Shown here piece after piece: positions 52,586 through 62,064 of a stretch of 64,000 nucleotides of DNA. The stretch spans positions 62,001 to 126,000 of the forward strand of contig CCSI01000005.1 of assembly GCA_000756795.1 (NCBI GenBank), written 5' to 3'. The position numbers and the translations under genes are program-made. The number at the start of each line of letters is the position of its first letter. The first letter of the stretch is position 1. The stretch is from Qipengyuania vulgaris. Lineage in GTDB: Bacteria > Pseudomonadota > Alphaproteobacteria > Sphingomonadales > Sphingomonadaceae. The notes below the pieces were generated by a model. It did not search any database. It saw nothing but the letters and a program-made list of their open reading frames with translations, and was not told the origin of the DNA.

Positions 52586-53278
52586 TCAGTCGAAGCCCAC
52601 GAAGCGGGCCGCTTCATCGACCGTCCGCCGCGTGATTTTCACAGGGTTGGCGGGAAAGTCCTCATCTGGCCAGCCCATCGCCACGGCCTTCAGGATGACC
52701 TGGTCGTCGGGGATGGCGGCATGTTCGCGCACAACGGGCGATTGCATGATGCCTTGCGAATTGATGACGCAGCCAAGGCCCCGGCTCCACGCCGCATTGA
52801 CTAGCGCAGTGGTGACAGCGCCGCAGTCGAACGGGGTGTCGTCGCTGTCGGACAGTTCCTTGTCGTAGGTAATGATGATGCAGACAGGCGCATCGAATTG
52901 GCGGAAGCCGCGCAGGACCCAGTCCTGGCGCCTCTCCTTGTCGTCGCGTTCGATACCCATCGCCTCGAACAGCTGGACCGCGCAGCCGATCTGCCGCTCG
53001 CGATGCTTGCCCGCGAAGGGCTGACCTCGGCGAAACTCGCGGCTGTCCGGTTCGCCGGCAAGGATGTTCTCGGTATTGCCCTTGCGAATACGGTCGAGCG
53101 GTTCACCCGTGATGACGTGGAAGTTGTAGGGCTGCGTATTCATCGAGGAGGGCGAGCGCATGGCGAGCGCCAGCACTTCCTCGATAAGCTCGCGCGGGAC
53201 GGGCTTGTCGAGATAGCCCCGAATGGAGCGGCGCCCTTGGACTACTTGGGCGAATGTCTGGTCGGGGTTGCCGCTCAT
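52586..53278 (-). CDS. Nitroreductase family protein
   Basis: A 230-residue FMN-dependent nitroreductase: FAQVVQGRRSIRGYLDKPVP, SPSSMNTQPYNFHVITGEP, ALVNAAWSRGLGCVINSQ and AVAMGWPDEDFPANP. It belongs to the PnbA/NfsB-like group that reduces nitroaromatics and quinones; physiological substrate unknown. It is the last gene of a leftward run hemA, YdeI-like, nitroreductase. Confidence 0.9.
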   Translation of the reverse strand: MSGNPDQTFAQVVQGRRSIRGYLDKPVPRELIEEVLALAMRSPSSMNTQPYNFHVITGEPLDRIRKGNTENILAGEPDSREFRRGQPFAGKHRERQIGCAVQLFEAMGIERDDKERRQDWVLRGFRQFDAPVCIIITYDKELSDSDDTPFDCGAVTTALVNAAWSRGLGCVINSQGIMQSPVVREHAAIPDDQVILKAVAMGWPDEDFPANPVKITRRTVDEAARFVGFD

Positions 53279-53350
53279 GTTCTCTCCTTTGCGAGAACGA
53301 GCGTTAGCGCAGCAGGCTGGCGGGGCAAAATCCGTTACGGAAAGGTCTGT

Positions 53351-53629
53351 TCAGGCATCCACGAACTTGCGTGCGGATTCGCGGCGGTGCGGGCATCCTG
53401 GCCAGCAGCAGGGACGCTTCTTGCCGTCGAGAACCTCTTCATGCAGCCGCGCGCGCCGCTTTTCGCGGATCGCCTCCTGCTTGGCAGAGATGGTCCAGCA
53501 AATCCACTCATTACGCGCGAGCGAGGTCAGTGCCTGCCACTTCTCGGCGAGCGCTTCATCGCTGTCGAGCATGGCCTTGATTTCCGGAGTGGTGCGATGG
53601 CGGAAATCGGGATTGGCCGGTTCCGCCAT
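53351..53629 (-). CDS. YdeI/OmpD-associated (OmdA) family protein
   Basis: A 92-residue protein of the OmdA type: LTSLARNEWICWTISAKQEA followed by IREKRRARLHEEVLDGK. It is roughly half the usual length, holding only the C-terminal helical domain, and ends with three cysteines (PCCWPGCPH) that may bind metal. Role unknown; E. coli YdeI is a periplasmic stress protein, but this one has no signal. It starts five bases after hemA stops, so it is co-transcribed. Confidence 0.7.
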   Translation of the reverse strand: MAEPANPDFRHRTTPEIKAMLDSDEALAEKWQALTSLARNEWICWTISAKQEAIREKRRARLHEEVLDGKKRPCCWPGCPHRRESARKFVDA

Positions 53630-53633
53630 AAGC

Positions 53634-54854
53634 TTAAGCGGCCTCGCGCAGTTCCATGTCCATACGGTCCCACACCTCGACCAGCGCGGTGACCAGGTCG
53701 TCCATCATCTCGCCCGTGTGGGCGGGGCCGGGGGTGAAGCGCAGGCGCTCGGTACCGCGGGGGACGGTGGGGAAGTTGATGGGCTGCACGTAAACGCCAT
53801 ATTCGGCGAGCAGGATGTCGCTGATCTTTTTCGCGCGGACCGGGTCACCGACCATCAGCGGGACGATATGCGTGGTGCTGTCCATCACGGGAAGGCCAGC
53901 GGTGCGCATCTTCTCCTTGAGCGAGGCTGCGGCGGCCTGCTGGGCGTCGCGTTCCTCGCTCGAAGCCTTGAGGTGCTTTACGGCCGCCAGAACGCCTGCG
54001 ACGAGCACAGGGCTGAGCGAGGTGGTGAAGATGAAGCCGGGGGCATAGCTGCGGATACAGTCGATGACGCGGGTGTCCGCAGCGATATAGCCGCCCATCA
54101 CGCCGAACGCCTTGCCCAGCGTACCCTCGATGATGTCGATGCGGTGTGCCGCCTCGTCGCGTTCCGAAATGCCGCCGCCGTGCGCGCCATACATGCCGAC
54201 CGCGTGGACCTCGTCGATATAGGTCAGCGCGTTGTATTTCTCGGCGAGGTCGCAGATCGCGTGGATGGGGGCGACATCGCCGTCCATCGAATAGACGCTC
54301 TCGAAGGCGATGAGCTTGGGTGTGTCCACGTCTTCGGCGGCCAGCAGTTCCTCGAGATGTTCGAGGTCGTTGTGGCGGAAGACGCGCTTCTCGCAGCCCG
54401 AATTGCGGATGCCGGCAATCATGCTGGCGTGGTTCAATTCGTCCGAGAAGATAACGCAGCCCGGCAGCAGCTTGGCCAGGGTCGACAGCGTCGCGTCGTT
54501 CGACACATAGCCACTGGTGAACAGCAGCGCGCCGTCCTTGCCGTGCAGGTCGGCAAGTTCATGCTCAAGTTCTACGTGCAAGTGCGTGTTGCCGCCGATA
54601 TTGCGCGTGCCGCCCGAGCCTGCGCCGACATCGTGCAGCGCGTTTTCCATCGCCTCGATGACCTTGGGGTGCTGGCCCATGGCGAGATAGTCGTTCGAGC
54701 ACCAGACGGTAATCGGCTTGGGGCCGTTGTGGCCGTGGAAGCAGCGCGCGTTGGGGAAGGCACCCTTGTTGCGCATAATGTCGATGAACACGCGGTAGCG
54801 GCCTTCCGCATGGAGGCGTCCGATGGCTTCGTCGAAGATCTGGTCGTAGTTCAC
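53634..54854 (-). CDS. hemA: 5-Aminolevulinate synthase (ALAS)
   Basis: ALAS condenses glycine and succinyl-CoA, the C4 route to haem used by alphaproteobacteria. From GTG 54854 the protein has 406 residues, [20 protein letters not shown] at the start. The PLP lysine is K248 in [32 protein letters not shown] and the glycine loop are typical. The ATG at 54911 would add 19 residues without family character. murI lies 111 bases upstream on the same strand. Confidence 0.95.
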   Translation of the reverse strand: MNYDQIFDEAIGRLHAEGRYRVFIDIMRNKGAFPNARCFHGHNGPKPITVWCSNDYLAMGQHPKVIEAMENALHDVGAGSGGTRNIGGNTHLHVELEHELADLHGKDGALLFTSGYVSNDATLSTLAKLLPGCVIFSDELNHASMIAGIRNSGCEKRVFRHNDLEHLEELLAAEDVDTPKLIAFESVYSMDGDVAPIHAICDLAEKYNALTYIDEVHAVGMYGAHGGGISERDEAAHRIDIIEGTLGKAFGVMGGYIAADTRVIDCIRSYAPGFIFTTSLSPVLVAGVLAAVKHLKASSEERDAQQAAAASLKEKMRTAGLPVMDSTTHIVPLMVGDPVRAKKISDILLAEYGVYVQPINFPTVPRGTERLRFTPGPAHTGEMMDDLVTALVEVWDRMDMELREAA

Positions 54855-54965
54855 GTGGGGGCTACCCGCCGGATTGCGCCGCCCGTCCGCGGCTGAATAT
54901 GCCGCCCACATAAGGAAATGCGTCCCGGTTTTCTACCGCGATCTTTGCGAACGATTCGCAAGTTT

Positions 54966-55760
54966 TCAAAAGCGTTTGAGGCTCTTGATGCCGTGCTGTT
55001 CGAAGGCCGGGGCAAGGCGGCGGAAGTCTTCGAGTTCACCGGTGGTGACTGCAAAGCTGCGCGACCAGAAGGCAAAGCTTTCGCCTTCGAGGAGATGCGC
55101 GATGCGCCGCGCAATGCCTTTTGAGCCATCGACGAAGGTGACGTCCTTGCCGAATGCTTCCTGCAATTCGTCCTGGAGCAGCGGGAAGTGGGTACACGCG
55201 AGGACTACCGTGTCGAGGTTCTCGCCGCCCGCCTGGAGGATGAGGCCCGACGCTGCCTTGGCCACATCGTCCACGCTGACGGATTCGCCGCGCAGCTTTT
55301 TCTCGCCCAAGGCCACCAGCCCGTTGGCGCCATAGCGCAGCAGTTTCTTACCCGCAGCGAACTCGCGCTGGAGGTCATCGACATAGCCCTGCCGCACGGT
55401 GGCCTCTGTGCCGAGCAGGCCGATGGTGCCGGTCTTGGTCATCTGCGCTGCGGGTTTGATGGCCGGGACGGTTCCGACAATCGGAGTTTCCAGCACCTCG
55501 CGCACCATGCCCAGCGCAATCGTGCTGGCGGTGTTGCAGGCGATGCAGATGAGGCGCGGGTTGTAGCGCTCGGCCATCCGCCCGAGCAGGCCAGCGACGC
55601 GCGCGGCGACCTCGGCCTCGCTTTTCGAGCCGTAGGGTAGGCCGGCCATGTCGGCGGCGTAAATCACCGGCGCCTTGGGCATGAGGTTGCGCAATTCGGC
55701 CAGCACGGTGAGCCCGCCGACGCCGGAGTCGAACAGCAGAATTGGGGATGATGCGTTCAC
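54966..55760 (-). CDS. murI: Glutamate racemase MurI
   Basis: MurI makes D-glutamate for peptidoglycan. The 264 residues show ILLFDSGVGGLTVL, YAADMAGLPYG, and the two catalytic cysteines in IACNTAS and LACTHFPLL. GTG 55760 begins the family-like part; in-frame codons upstream to 55808 are translated dispersed repeat (55772-55863) and are rejected. It is divergent from plsY, with that palindrome in between. Confidence 0.93.
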   Translation of the reverse strand: MNASSPILLFDSGVGGLTVLAELRNLMPKAPVIYAADMAGLPYGSKSEAEVAARVAGLLGRMAERYNPRLICIACNTASTIALGMVREVLETPIVGTVPAIKPAAQMTKTGTIGLLGTEATVRQGYVDDLQREFAAGKKLLRYGANGLVALGEKKLRGESVSVDDVAKAASGLILQAGGENLDTVVLACTHFPLLQDELQEAFGKDVTFVDGSKGIARRIAHLLEGESFAFWSRSFAVTTGELEDFRRLAPAFEQHGIKSLKRF

Positions 55761-55771
55761 TTCGGTCCAAT

Positions 55772-55863
55772 CCGTTTGCCCCCGGCTTGTCGAAGGGCCG
55801 CATTTCACTTTAAGGCTGTTGCTAGAAGAAAGTGCAGGGCTTCGACAAGCTCGGCCCGAACGG
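55772..55863. repeat. Dispersed imperfect palindrome (REP-like), copy 2
   Basis: The left arm starts at CCGTTTGCCCCCGGCTTGTC (55772) and the right arm ends CAAGCTCGGCCCGAACGG (55863). It shares the core TGTCGAAGGGC/GGGCTTCGACAAGCTC and the flank GGAATTGAG with the copy at 22345-22438. It fills the murI-plsY divergent gap. Confidence 0.85.
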
Positions 55864-55877
55864 AATTGAGGGATTTC

Positions 55878-56483
55878 ATGGATTTCGGCACCGATTTTTC
55901 CATCAACGTGCTCTGGGCCGCGCTGCTTGGCTATGCCTTCGGCTCGATCCCCTTCGGCCTTATCCTCGCGAAACTGGCGGGCAAGGGCGACATCCGACAG
56001 CAGGGCAGCGGCAATATCGGTGCGACCAATGTGCTGCGCACCGGCAGCAAGGGACTGGCTGCGGCGACGCTATTGCTCGACCTTGCCAAGGGGCTCGTGC
56101 CGGTGCTGCTCGCGTGGCATTTCTTCTGGGAAGAGCTGGGCTGGACCGCGCTTTTTGCGGTCATCGGCCACTGTTTTCCTGTCTGGCTCGGCTTCAAGGG
56201 CGGCAAGGGCGTGGCGACCAATGCAGGTGTGTCCTTCGGCCTCGGACTGCTTTTCGGCGGGGTCTATGCGGTCACGTGGCTCGGCGTGCTGGCGATTACG
56301 CGCATCAGCTCGCTGGCGGGGATGGCCGCGGTGGTAGTGACCGCGTTGGTGGCCTTGTTCACCGGCGAGACGACGATCGCCTATGTCCTCGCGCTCATCG
56401 CGCTCCTGGTGCTGTGGTTGCATCGTGAAAACATTGGCCGCCTCGCCAAGGGGACCGAACCGAAAGTCGGCTCCAAGGGGTGA
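55878..56483 (+). CDS. plsY: Glycerol-3-phosphate acyltransferase PlsY
   Basis: PlsY transfers the acyl group from acyl-phosphate (made by PlsX) to glycerol 3-phosphate. The 201-residue protein has five membrane segments and the motifs QQGSGNIGATNVLR and FKGGKGVATNAG. ATG 55878 is at the foot of the dispersed palindrome. The stop overlaps dprA as GTGA. Confidence 0.93.
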   Translation: MDFGTDFSINVLWAALLGYAFGSIPFGLILAKLAGKGDIRQQGSGNIGATNVLRTGSKGLAAATLLLDLAKGLVPVLLAWHFFWEELGWTALFAVIGHCFPVWLGFKGGKGVATNAGVSFGLGLLFGGVYAVTWLGVLAITRISSLAGMAAVVVTALVALFTGETTIAYVLALIALLVLWLHRENIGRLAKGTEPKVGSKG

Positions 56484-57598
56484 ACGAAGCCGCCCATCCG
56501 GTCGCAGCAAAGCTCACGCAGGACGAGGCGTTTGCCCGTATTCGCCTGCTGCGTTCGCCCAATATCGGACCGGTCAGCTACACCATGCTGCTCGCCCGCT
56601 TCGGCAGCGCGGCAGAGGCGCTGGAGGCCCTGCCTGACCTCGGCAAGCGCGGAGGGCGGCAGTACCGCGCAATTGCGAAGGACAAGGTTGAGGGCGAGGT
56701 CGAGAATGTCCGCGCGGCGGGGGCAAAGTACCTCTTCCACGACCAGCCCGACTATCCGCGCCTGCTCGGTGAAATCGACAGCGCGCCGCCTATCCTGACG
56801 TGGCGGGGCGACCTCTCGCTCGCCGCGCAGCCCTGCGTGGCCATGGTCGGCGCGCGCAACGCCAGCGCGGCGGCGGTCAAACTTGCCCGCGATTTCGCGA
56901 AGGGCTTGTCGGAGGCCGGTTTCACCGTCGTCTCGGGCCTTGCGCGCGGCATCGACGGCGCGGCGCACGAGGGCAGCATGCCGCGCACCATCGGCGTCAT
57001 CGCCAGCGGCATCGACATCGCCTACCCGCCGCAGCACGAGGAATTGCAGGAGCGGATTGCCAGCGAAGGGCTGCTCATTGCCGAACAGCCACCGGGCACC
57101 GAACCGCGCGGAAGCCACTTCCCCAGCCGCAACCGGATCATCGCAGGCCTCGCCTCGGGCACATTGGTGGTGGAAGCGGCGGTCAAGTCGGGCAGTCTCA
57201 TCACCGCGCGCCTCGCAGGAGAAGCGGGGCGCGAGGTCATGGCCATCCCCGGAAGCCCGCTTGAAGCGCGCAGCCACGGCTGCAACCACCTCATCCGCGA
57301 AGGCGCAGTGTTGGTGCAATCGCCCGAGGACGTCGCCGAACTGCTCACCGGTTTCGACGGCAGCCCGCGCTCGACTTTCCGCGAGCCGGTCTCGCAGTTC
57401 GACTTCGAGCATGCCGAACTGGCCGAGGCCGAACCCGCCGACATCGCCAGCCTGCTGACCACCGCGCCGGTCGCGGTGGACGAACTGGTGCGCCAGTCGG
57501 GGCAGGGCGCAGCGGCGGTGCAGCTGGCCTTGCTGGAACTGGAAATCGCAGGACGTCTCGAACGCCACGCTGCTGGACGGGTAAGCCTGTCCTCCTGA
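56480..57598 (+). CDS. dprA: DNA-processing protein DprA
   Basis: DprA loads RecA on incoming single-stranded DNA in transformation. The 372 residues contain a SAM-like N-terminal part, the Rossmann fold with VAMVGARNASAAAV, SGLARGIDGAAHEG and PGSPLEARSHGCNHL, and a C-terminal winged domain (ELVRQSGQGAAAVQLALLEL). GTG 56480 overlaps the plsY stop. In many relatives topA follows directly; here a VWA gene intervenes. Confidence 0.93.
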   Translation: MNEAAHPVAAKLTQDEAFARIRLLRSPNIGPVSYTMLLARFGSAAEALEALPDLGKRGGRQYRAIAKDKVEGEVENVRAAGAKYLFHDQPDYPRLLGEIDSAPPILTWRGDLSLAAQPCVAMVGARNASAAAVKLARDFAKGLSEAGFTVVSGLARGIDGAAHEGSMPRTIGVIASGIDIAYPPQHEELQERIASEGLLIAEQPPGTEPRGSHFPSRNRIIAGLASGTLVVEAAVKSGSLITARLAGEAGREVMAIPGSPLEARSHGCNHLIREGAVLVQSPEDVAELLTGFDGSPRSTFREPVSQFDFEHAELAEAEPADIASLLTTAPVAVDELVRQSGQGAAAVQLALLELEIAGRLERHAAGRVSLSS

Positions 57599-57643
57599 GA
57601 CGCGGTATTGCGTCAGCCAGCGTTCATCTTCGCTCCCCGATGA

Positions 57644-57669
57644 AATGTGATAGAGTATCATCTCACATT
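57644..57669. promoter_or_regulatory. Palindromic operator candidate before the VWA gene
   Basis: AATGTGA (57644-57650) and TCACATT (57663-57669) are perfect inverted seven-base arms around 12 bases that themselves contain GATAGAGTATC, a smaller palindrome. The arms resemble a CRP half-site (TGTGA) but with N12 rather than N6 spacing. It lies 16 bases before the start codon, so binding would block expression. Confidence 0.4.
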
Positions 57670-57685
57670 CAAGGGGAGAGTCGTG

Positions 57686-59278
57686 ATGAATAAGTTCGTA
57701 GCCGGAGCCTGCATGATGTCGCTGCTGGTCCCCGGACCGGCAAGCCTGCAGGCGCAAGCAGACCCTGCGATGACCACGATGCCGCCCGAGCGGCGTCCGG
57801 CGGCGACCTATTGCCGCACGCCTGCGCCATTGCCCGACCTCGGCAAGGAGGCGGTGGTCAACCAGCAGCAGAGTGCGCACCCGCGTGTCCGCACAATGGC
57901 GGTCATGGAGGCCGCGCCTGCGCCGCCTCCTCCAGCAATGGCGCCCCCACCGCCTCCTGCACCAGGCGCATCTGCGAAGGGCGATGGCGAGCGCATCGTC
58001 GTCACTGGTTCGCGCGGGGAAACGACTTCGCGCGAGGTCCCGTCGACTGCGACGATGGACACCGCGGAAGAAGCAGCGGACAGCGCAGGCGCCTCGCGCT
58101 CCATGCCCGGCTATCCCCCGCCGTCCATCATGCCGCCGCGCCCGCCGCAGCCTGCTCCGCAGAGCGGCCTCCTCACCGCAGGCGAACATGACGACCTGCT
58201 CAATCCCGAACTCTACGCCGATTACGTCCGCAAGACCGACCTCGGCCAGCGCGTCGCTGCCCTCCCGCGGCTCGACACCTCGCGCATACTGCGAGTCGAG
58301 GCGAAGGATGCACGCGGGCAGGCCGTGCCCTTCATGCCCATCGAAATCCGCTGCGAGGACGGCAATTCCATCACGCTCAACTCGGTCGCCGATGGCAGCG
58401 CGGTGTTCTTCCCCGGCCTCGACCGGCTGAGCGACACCGTGTGGGTTCGCGCAGGCGGTAGCGAATGGCGCGTCGTGCGGTTGGCCGAAGAGGCTGGCGC
58501 GCAAAGCGTCACCATCCGTACTTCCACCGCCGCCACGGCCGTGCGCAAGCTGGACCTTGCGCTGGTGGTCGATGTGACCGGCTCGATGAGCGACGAGTTG
58601 CGCTACCTCCAGGCGGAACTGCGCAGCATCATCGACCAGCTCGAGGCGCGTCACAAGGATATCGATATCCGCGTCGCCTTCAGCTTCTACCGCGACGAGG
58701 GCGATGACTTCGTCACCCAGACCTTCGATTTCGACAGCGATGTCGGCCGCGCCCAGACGCGCCTTGCCGCGCAATACGCAGGTGGCGGCGGCGATTACGA
58801 GGAAGCCATGCAGGATGCGCTGGTCCGTGCCGCGCAGCTCGAATGGCGCGGCGATGCGGTCAAATCACTGCTGCTCGTCGGCGATGCCCCTCCGCATGAT
58901 GCCGATATCCCGCAGACCTGGCTCGCAGCCGAACATCTGCGTGCAGAGCGCGTCCATGTCGTGCCGGTCGGCGCATCGGGAGTGGCGGATGTGGCGGAGT
59001 ACGTCATGCGCGCCATGGCTGCGGCCACCCAGTCGCGCTACACCTTCCTCACCGACGACAGCGGTATCGGCAATCCGCATGCCAAGCCTGCCATCGACTG
59101 CTACCTCGTCACTCGCCTCGACCAATTGCTCCGCCGGGTCATCGACAGCCAGATTTCGGGCCGCCGTATCGAGCCGGAGAAGAACGAGGTCATCCGCGCG
59201 GTCGGGCAATATGATGCCGGCAAGTGCATCCTCCCGCCGGGCTTCGCGCAGCAGGTTCGCGAGGAGACACAGGGCTGA
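57686..59278 (+). CDS. Exported von Willebrand factor A domain protein with TonB-receptor-like signature
   Basis: A 530-residue protein with a signal peptide (GACMMSLLVPGPASLQAQA). A proline-rich stretch (about 78-95) precedes RIVVTGSR at residues 103-110, the signature that opens mature TonB-dependent receptors of sphingomonads. A VWA domain with the MIDAS motif DVTGSMSDE spans about 295-480 (VAFSFYRDEGDDFVTQTFDF, LLLVGDAPPHD). It is probably a surface or periplasmic binding protein. GGGGAGAG lies just before ATG 57686. It separates dprA from topA. Confidence 0.8.
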   Translation: MNKFVAGACMMSLLVPGPASLQAQADPAMTTMPPERRPAATYCRTPAPLPDLGKEAVVNQQQSAHPRVRTMAVMEAAPAPPPPAMAPPPPPAPGASAKGDGERIVVTGSRGETTSREVPSTATMDTAEEAADSAGASRSMPGYPPPSIMPPRPPQPAPQSGLLTAGEHDDLLNPELYADYVRKTDLGQRVAALPRLDTSRILRVEAKDARGQAVPFMPIEIRCEDGNSITLNSVADGSAVFFPGLDRLSDTVWVRAGGSEWRVVRLAEEAGAQSVTIRTSTAATAVRKLDLALVVDVTGSMSDELRYLQAELRSIIDQLEARHKDIDIRVAFSFYRDEGDDFVTQTFDFDSDVGRAQTRLAAQYAGGGGDYEEAMQDALVRAAQLEWRGDAVKSLLLVGDAPPHDADIPQTWLAAEHLRAERVHVVPVGASGVADVAEYVMRAMAAATQSRYTFLTDDSGIGNPHAKPAIDCYLVTRLDQLLRRVIDSQISGRRIEPEKNEVIRAVGQYDAGKCILPPGFAQQVREETQG

Positions 59279-59288
59279 ATTATCCGAA

Positions 59289-59306
59289 CCCACCCAATTG
59301 GGTGGG
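59289..59306. repeat. Perfect 18-base palindrome after the VWA gene
   Basis: CCCACCCAATTGGGTGGG is its own reverse complement and begins ten bases past the stop codon. It can form a seven-pair stem with an AATT loop and may protect or end the message. Confidence 0.7.
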
Positions 59307-59386
59307 GCCTTTAGGGAGCGGGCCATCTATCCGGTCCCTGCGACCCGAAGGGCCTGCCCGGTTTCGAGCAAGTCCTTTTCCTTTAT

Positions 59387-59421
59387 CCCGGAGCGTGCCT
59401 TGGTGCCGCTCCGGGTTTTTT
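59387..59421 (+). terminator. Rho-independent terminator
   Basis: CCCGGAGCG (59387-59395) and CGCTCCGGG (59407-59415) form a perfect nine-pair stem with an 11-base loop, followed by T6 (59416-59421). It ends the dprA/VWA transcript before topA. Confidence 0.88.
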
Positions 59422-59502
59422 GTTGCTTGACGGGTCTCGGGAGCGGTCCCCATTTTCGCGCGTATACGCATACGCACACGTAAGGGACGAATTTTACACC
59501 TC

Positions 59503-62064
59503 ATGCAACTGGTCATCGTAGAGTCGCCGGCAAAGGCGAAAACCATCGAGAAATACCTCGGCAAGGACTTCAAGGTCCTCGCGTCCTACGGCCATGTCCG
59601 CGACCTGCCGCCCAAGGATGGCAGCGTGCGCCCGGACGAGGACTTCGCGATGGACTGGGAGCTCTATCGGGACAAGCAGAGCCGCTTCAAGGAAATCAGC
59701 GACAACGCCAAGAAGGCCGACCGCCTCGTCCTCGCGACCGACCCTGACCGCGAAGGGGAAGCCATCAGCTGGCACGTCCGCGAATTGCTCGCAAAGCGGA
59801 AGGCGCTGCCCGAGCAGGTCGACCGCGTCACTTTCAACGCGATTACCAAGGCGGCCGTCACAGATGCGATGAAGGCCCCGCGCGAGCTCGACCAGGACCT
59901 CATCGATGCATACCTCGCTCGCCGCGCGCTGGACTATCTCTACGGCTTTACGCTCTCGCCGGTGCTCTGGCGCCGCCTGCCGGGTGCGAAGAGCGCGGGC
60001 CGCGTGCAGTCGGTGGCCTTGCGCCTTATCGTCGACCGAGAAATCGAAATCGAGCACTTCAAGGCGGACGAATACTGGTCCGTCCTCGCCAAGCTGGAGC
60101 AAGACGGGACGCAGTTCGACGCGCGGCTGGTCAAGTATGACGGCAAGAAGCTGCAAAAGCTGACGCTCGGCGACGAAGGCAGCGCCAAGGCTGCGAAGAA
60201 AGCGGTCGAGGATGCGCGCTTCACGGTCGAGGATATCGAAACCAAGCCTTTGAAGCGCAGCCCCGCGCCGCCGTTCACCACCTCGACGCTTCAGCAGGAG
60301 GCCGCGCGCAAGCTCGGCTTTTCCGCCAGCCACACGATGCGCCTCGCCCAGTCGCTCTATGAGGCGGGCAACATCACCTACATGCGTACTGATGGCGTCC
60401 AGATGGATTCGAGCGCCATCGATGCCTGCCGCAAGGCCATCGCCGACCGCTACGATGCCTATTACCTGCCCGACAAACCGCGGTTCTATGCGACCAAGGC
60501 CAAGAATGCGCAGGAGGCCCACGAGGCCATCCGCCCGACCGATTTCAAGAAGGACCGCGCCGGTTCGGGCGATGAGGCCAAACTCTACGACCTCATCTTC
60601 AAGCGCGCTATGGCGAGCCAAATGGCCTCGGCCAATCTCGAACGCACCACCATCACGCTGCGCGACGGCACCGGCAAGCACGAGCTGCGCGCGACCGGCC
60701 AGGTGGTGAAATTCCCCGGCTACTTCGCCGTCTACCAGGAAGGCCGCGACGAGCCTTCGGAGGACGACGAGGACGGCCTGCTGCCGAACGTCAGCAAGGG
60801 GGACAGCCCGCTGAAGAAGGCCGTCGAGGCGAACCAGCACTTCACCCAGCCGCCGCCGCGTTTCAGCGAGGCGAGCCTTGTGAAGCGCCTCGAAGAACTC
60901 GGTATCGGACGGCCTTCGACCTATGCCTCGACACTCCAGACGCTGCGTGACCGCAATTACGTGCGGATGGAGAAAAACCGTTTCTTTGCAGAGGAATCGG
61001 GGCGTCTCCTCACGGCGTTTCTCGAACGTTTTTTCGAGAAGTACGTATCCTTCGATTTCACAGCCGGCATGGAGGATGAACTCGATACCGTGTCCGACGG
61101 GCGCGAGGAGTGGAAGAAGCTGCTCGCCGAATTCTGGAAGGACTTTAAGCCGAAGACCGAAGAAATCATGGAGAAGAAGCCCTCGGAAGTGACCGAGGTG
61201 CTCGACGACTTCCTCGCCGACTATCTCTTCCCAGAACGCGCCGACGGCAAGGACCCGCGCCATTGTCCGCTGTGCGAGACCGAGGGCCGCGAAGGTGGCC
61301 GCCTAGCCCTGCGCGGTGGCCGTTACGGTGCCTTTGTCGCCTGCGCCAACTATCCCGAGTGCAAATTCACCCGCCAGTTCGCCAAGCCGGGCAGCGAAGG
61401 CGACGACGGCGCGAATGACGGCGTGATGGGCGAAGATCCGGACACCGGGCTGCCGGTAGGGCGCAAAACCGGCCGCTTTGGTCCCTACGTCCAGCTGGGC
61501 GAGGGCAAGGACGCCAAGCGCGCGAGCATCCCAAAGGACCTCGACGATTTCGACCTCGAATGGGCGCTGAAGCTTTTGAGCCTTCCACGCATCGTGGGCG
61601 CTCATCCCGAAACCGGCAAGGAAATCGAAGCCGCCATCGGTCGCTACGGCCCCTACCTGCGCCATGACGGCAAATACGGGAAGCTCCAGAACACCCGCGA
61701 GGTCTTCGAAGTCGGCATGAACCGAGCGGTCGACATCCTCGCACAAGCCGCCAACCGCAAGGGCGGCGGACGCGGCAAGGCCGAACCGATCAAGACGCTC
61801 GGCGAACACCCGACCAGTGGCGGCGAGATCAAGGTCATGCCGGGCCGCTACGGCCCCTACGTCACCGACGGCACCACCAACGCCACGATCCCCAAGGACG
61901 TAAAGCCCGAGGACGTGACCGAGGCGCAGGCCATCGAACTCATCGATGCCCGCGCGGCCAAGGGACCGGCGAAGAAAAAGCGCAAGGCTCCGGCGAAGAA
62001 GAAGGCGCCTGCCAAGAAGGCAGCGGCGAAGAAGAAGCCCACGGCCAAGAAGAAGGCCGACTGA
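59503..62064 (+). CDS. topA: DNA topoisomerase I
   Basis: TopA relaxes negative supercoils. The 853-residue type IA enzyme has the Toprim domain at the start (VIVESPAKAKTIEKYLG), the catalytic tyrosine in NITYMRTDGV, one or more zinc ribbons (HCPLCETEGREGG and CANYPECKF), then C-terminal TopoI repeats (GRYGPYLRH, GRYGPYVTD). A lysine/alanine-rich tail (KKKRKAPAKKKAPAKK and on) binds DNA nonspecifically. A strong terminator lies 80 bases upstream, so topA has its own promoter. The stop overlaps the next small gene by one base. Confidence 0.97.
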   Translation: MQLVIVESPAKAKTIEKYLGKDFKVLASYGHVRDLPPKDGSVRPDEDFAMDWELYRDKQSRFKEISDNAKKADRLVLATDPDREGEAISWHVRELLAKRKALPEQVDRVTFNAITKAAVTDAMKAPRELDQDLIDAYLARRALDYLYGFTLSPVLWRRLPGAKSAGRVQSVALRLIVDREIEIEHFKADEYWSVLAKLEQDGTQFDARLVKYDGKKLQKLTLGDEGSAKAAKKAVEDARFTVEDIETKPLKRSPAPPFTTSTLQQEAARKLGFSASHTMRLAQSLYEAGNITYMRTDGVQMDSSAIDACRKAIADRYDAYYLPDKPRFYATKAKNAQEAHEAIRPTDFKKDRAGSGDEAKLYDLIFKRAMASQMASANLERTTITLRDGTGKHELRATGQVVKFPGYFAVYQEGRDEPSEDDEDGLLPNVSKGDSPLKKAVEANQHFTQPPPRFSEASLVKRLEELGIGRPSTYASTLQTLRDRNYVRMEKNRFFAEESGRLLTAFLERFFEKYVSFDFTAGMEDELDTVSDGREEWKKLLAEFWKDFKPKTEEIMEKKPSEVTEVLDDFLADYLFPERADGKDPRHCPLCETEGREGGRLALRGGRYGAFVACANYPECKFTRQFAKPGSEGDDGANDGVMGEDPDTGLPVGRKTGRFGPYVQLGEGKDAKRASIPKDLDDFDLEWALKLLSLPRIVGAHPETGKEIEAAIGRYGPYLRHDGKYGKLQNTREVFEVGMNRAVDILAQAANRKGGGRGKAEPIKTLGEHPTSGGEIKVMPGRYGPYVTDGTTNATIPKDVKPEDVTEAQAIELIDARAAKGPAKKKRKAPAKKKAPAKKAAAKKKPTAKKKAD

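Noticed and set aside
56381..58774. A 797-codon open frame opposite dprA and the VWA gene
   Set aside because: It spans two genes and an intergenic region in antisense, so it is a compositional artefact.
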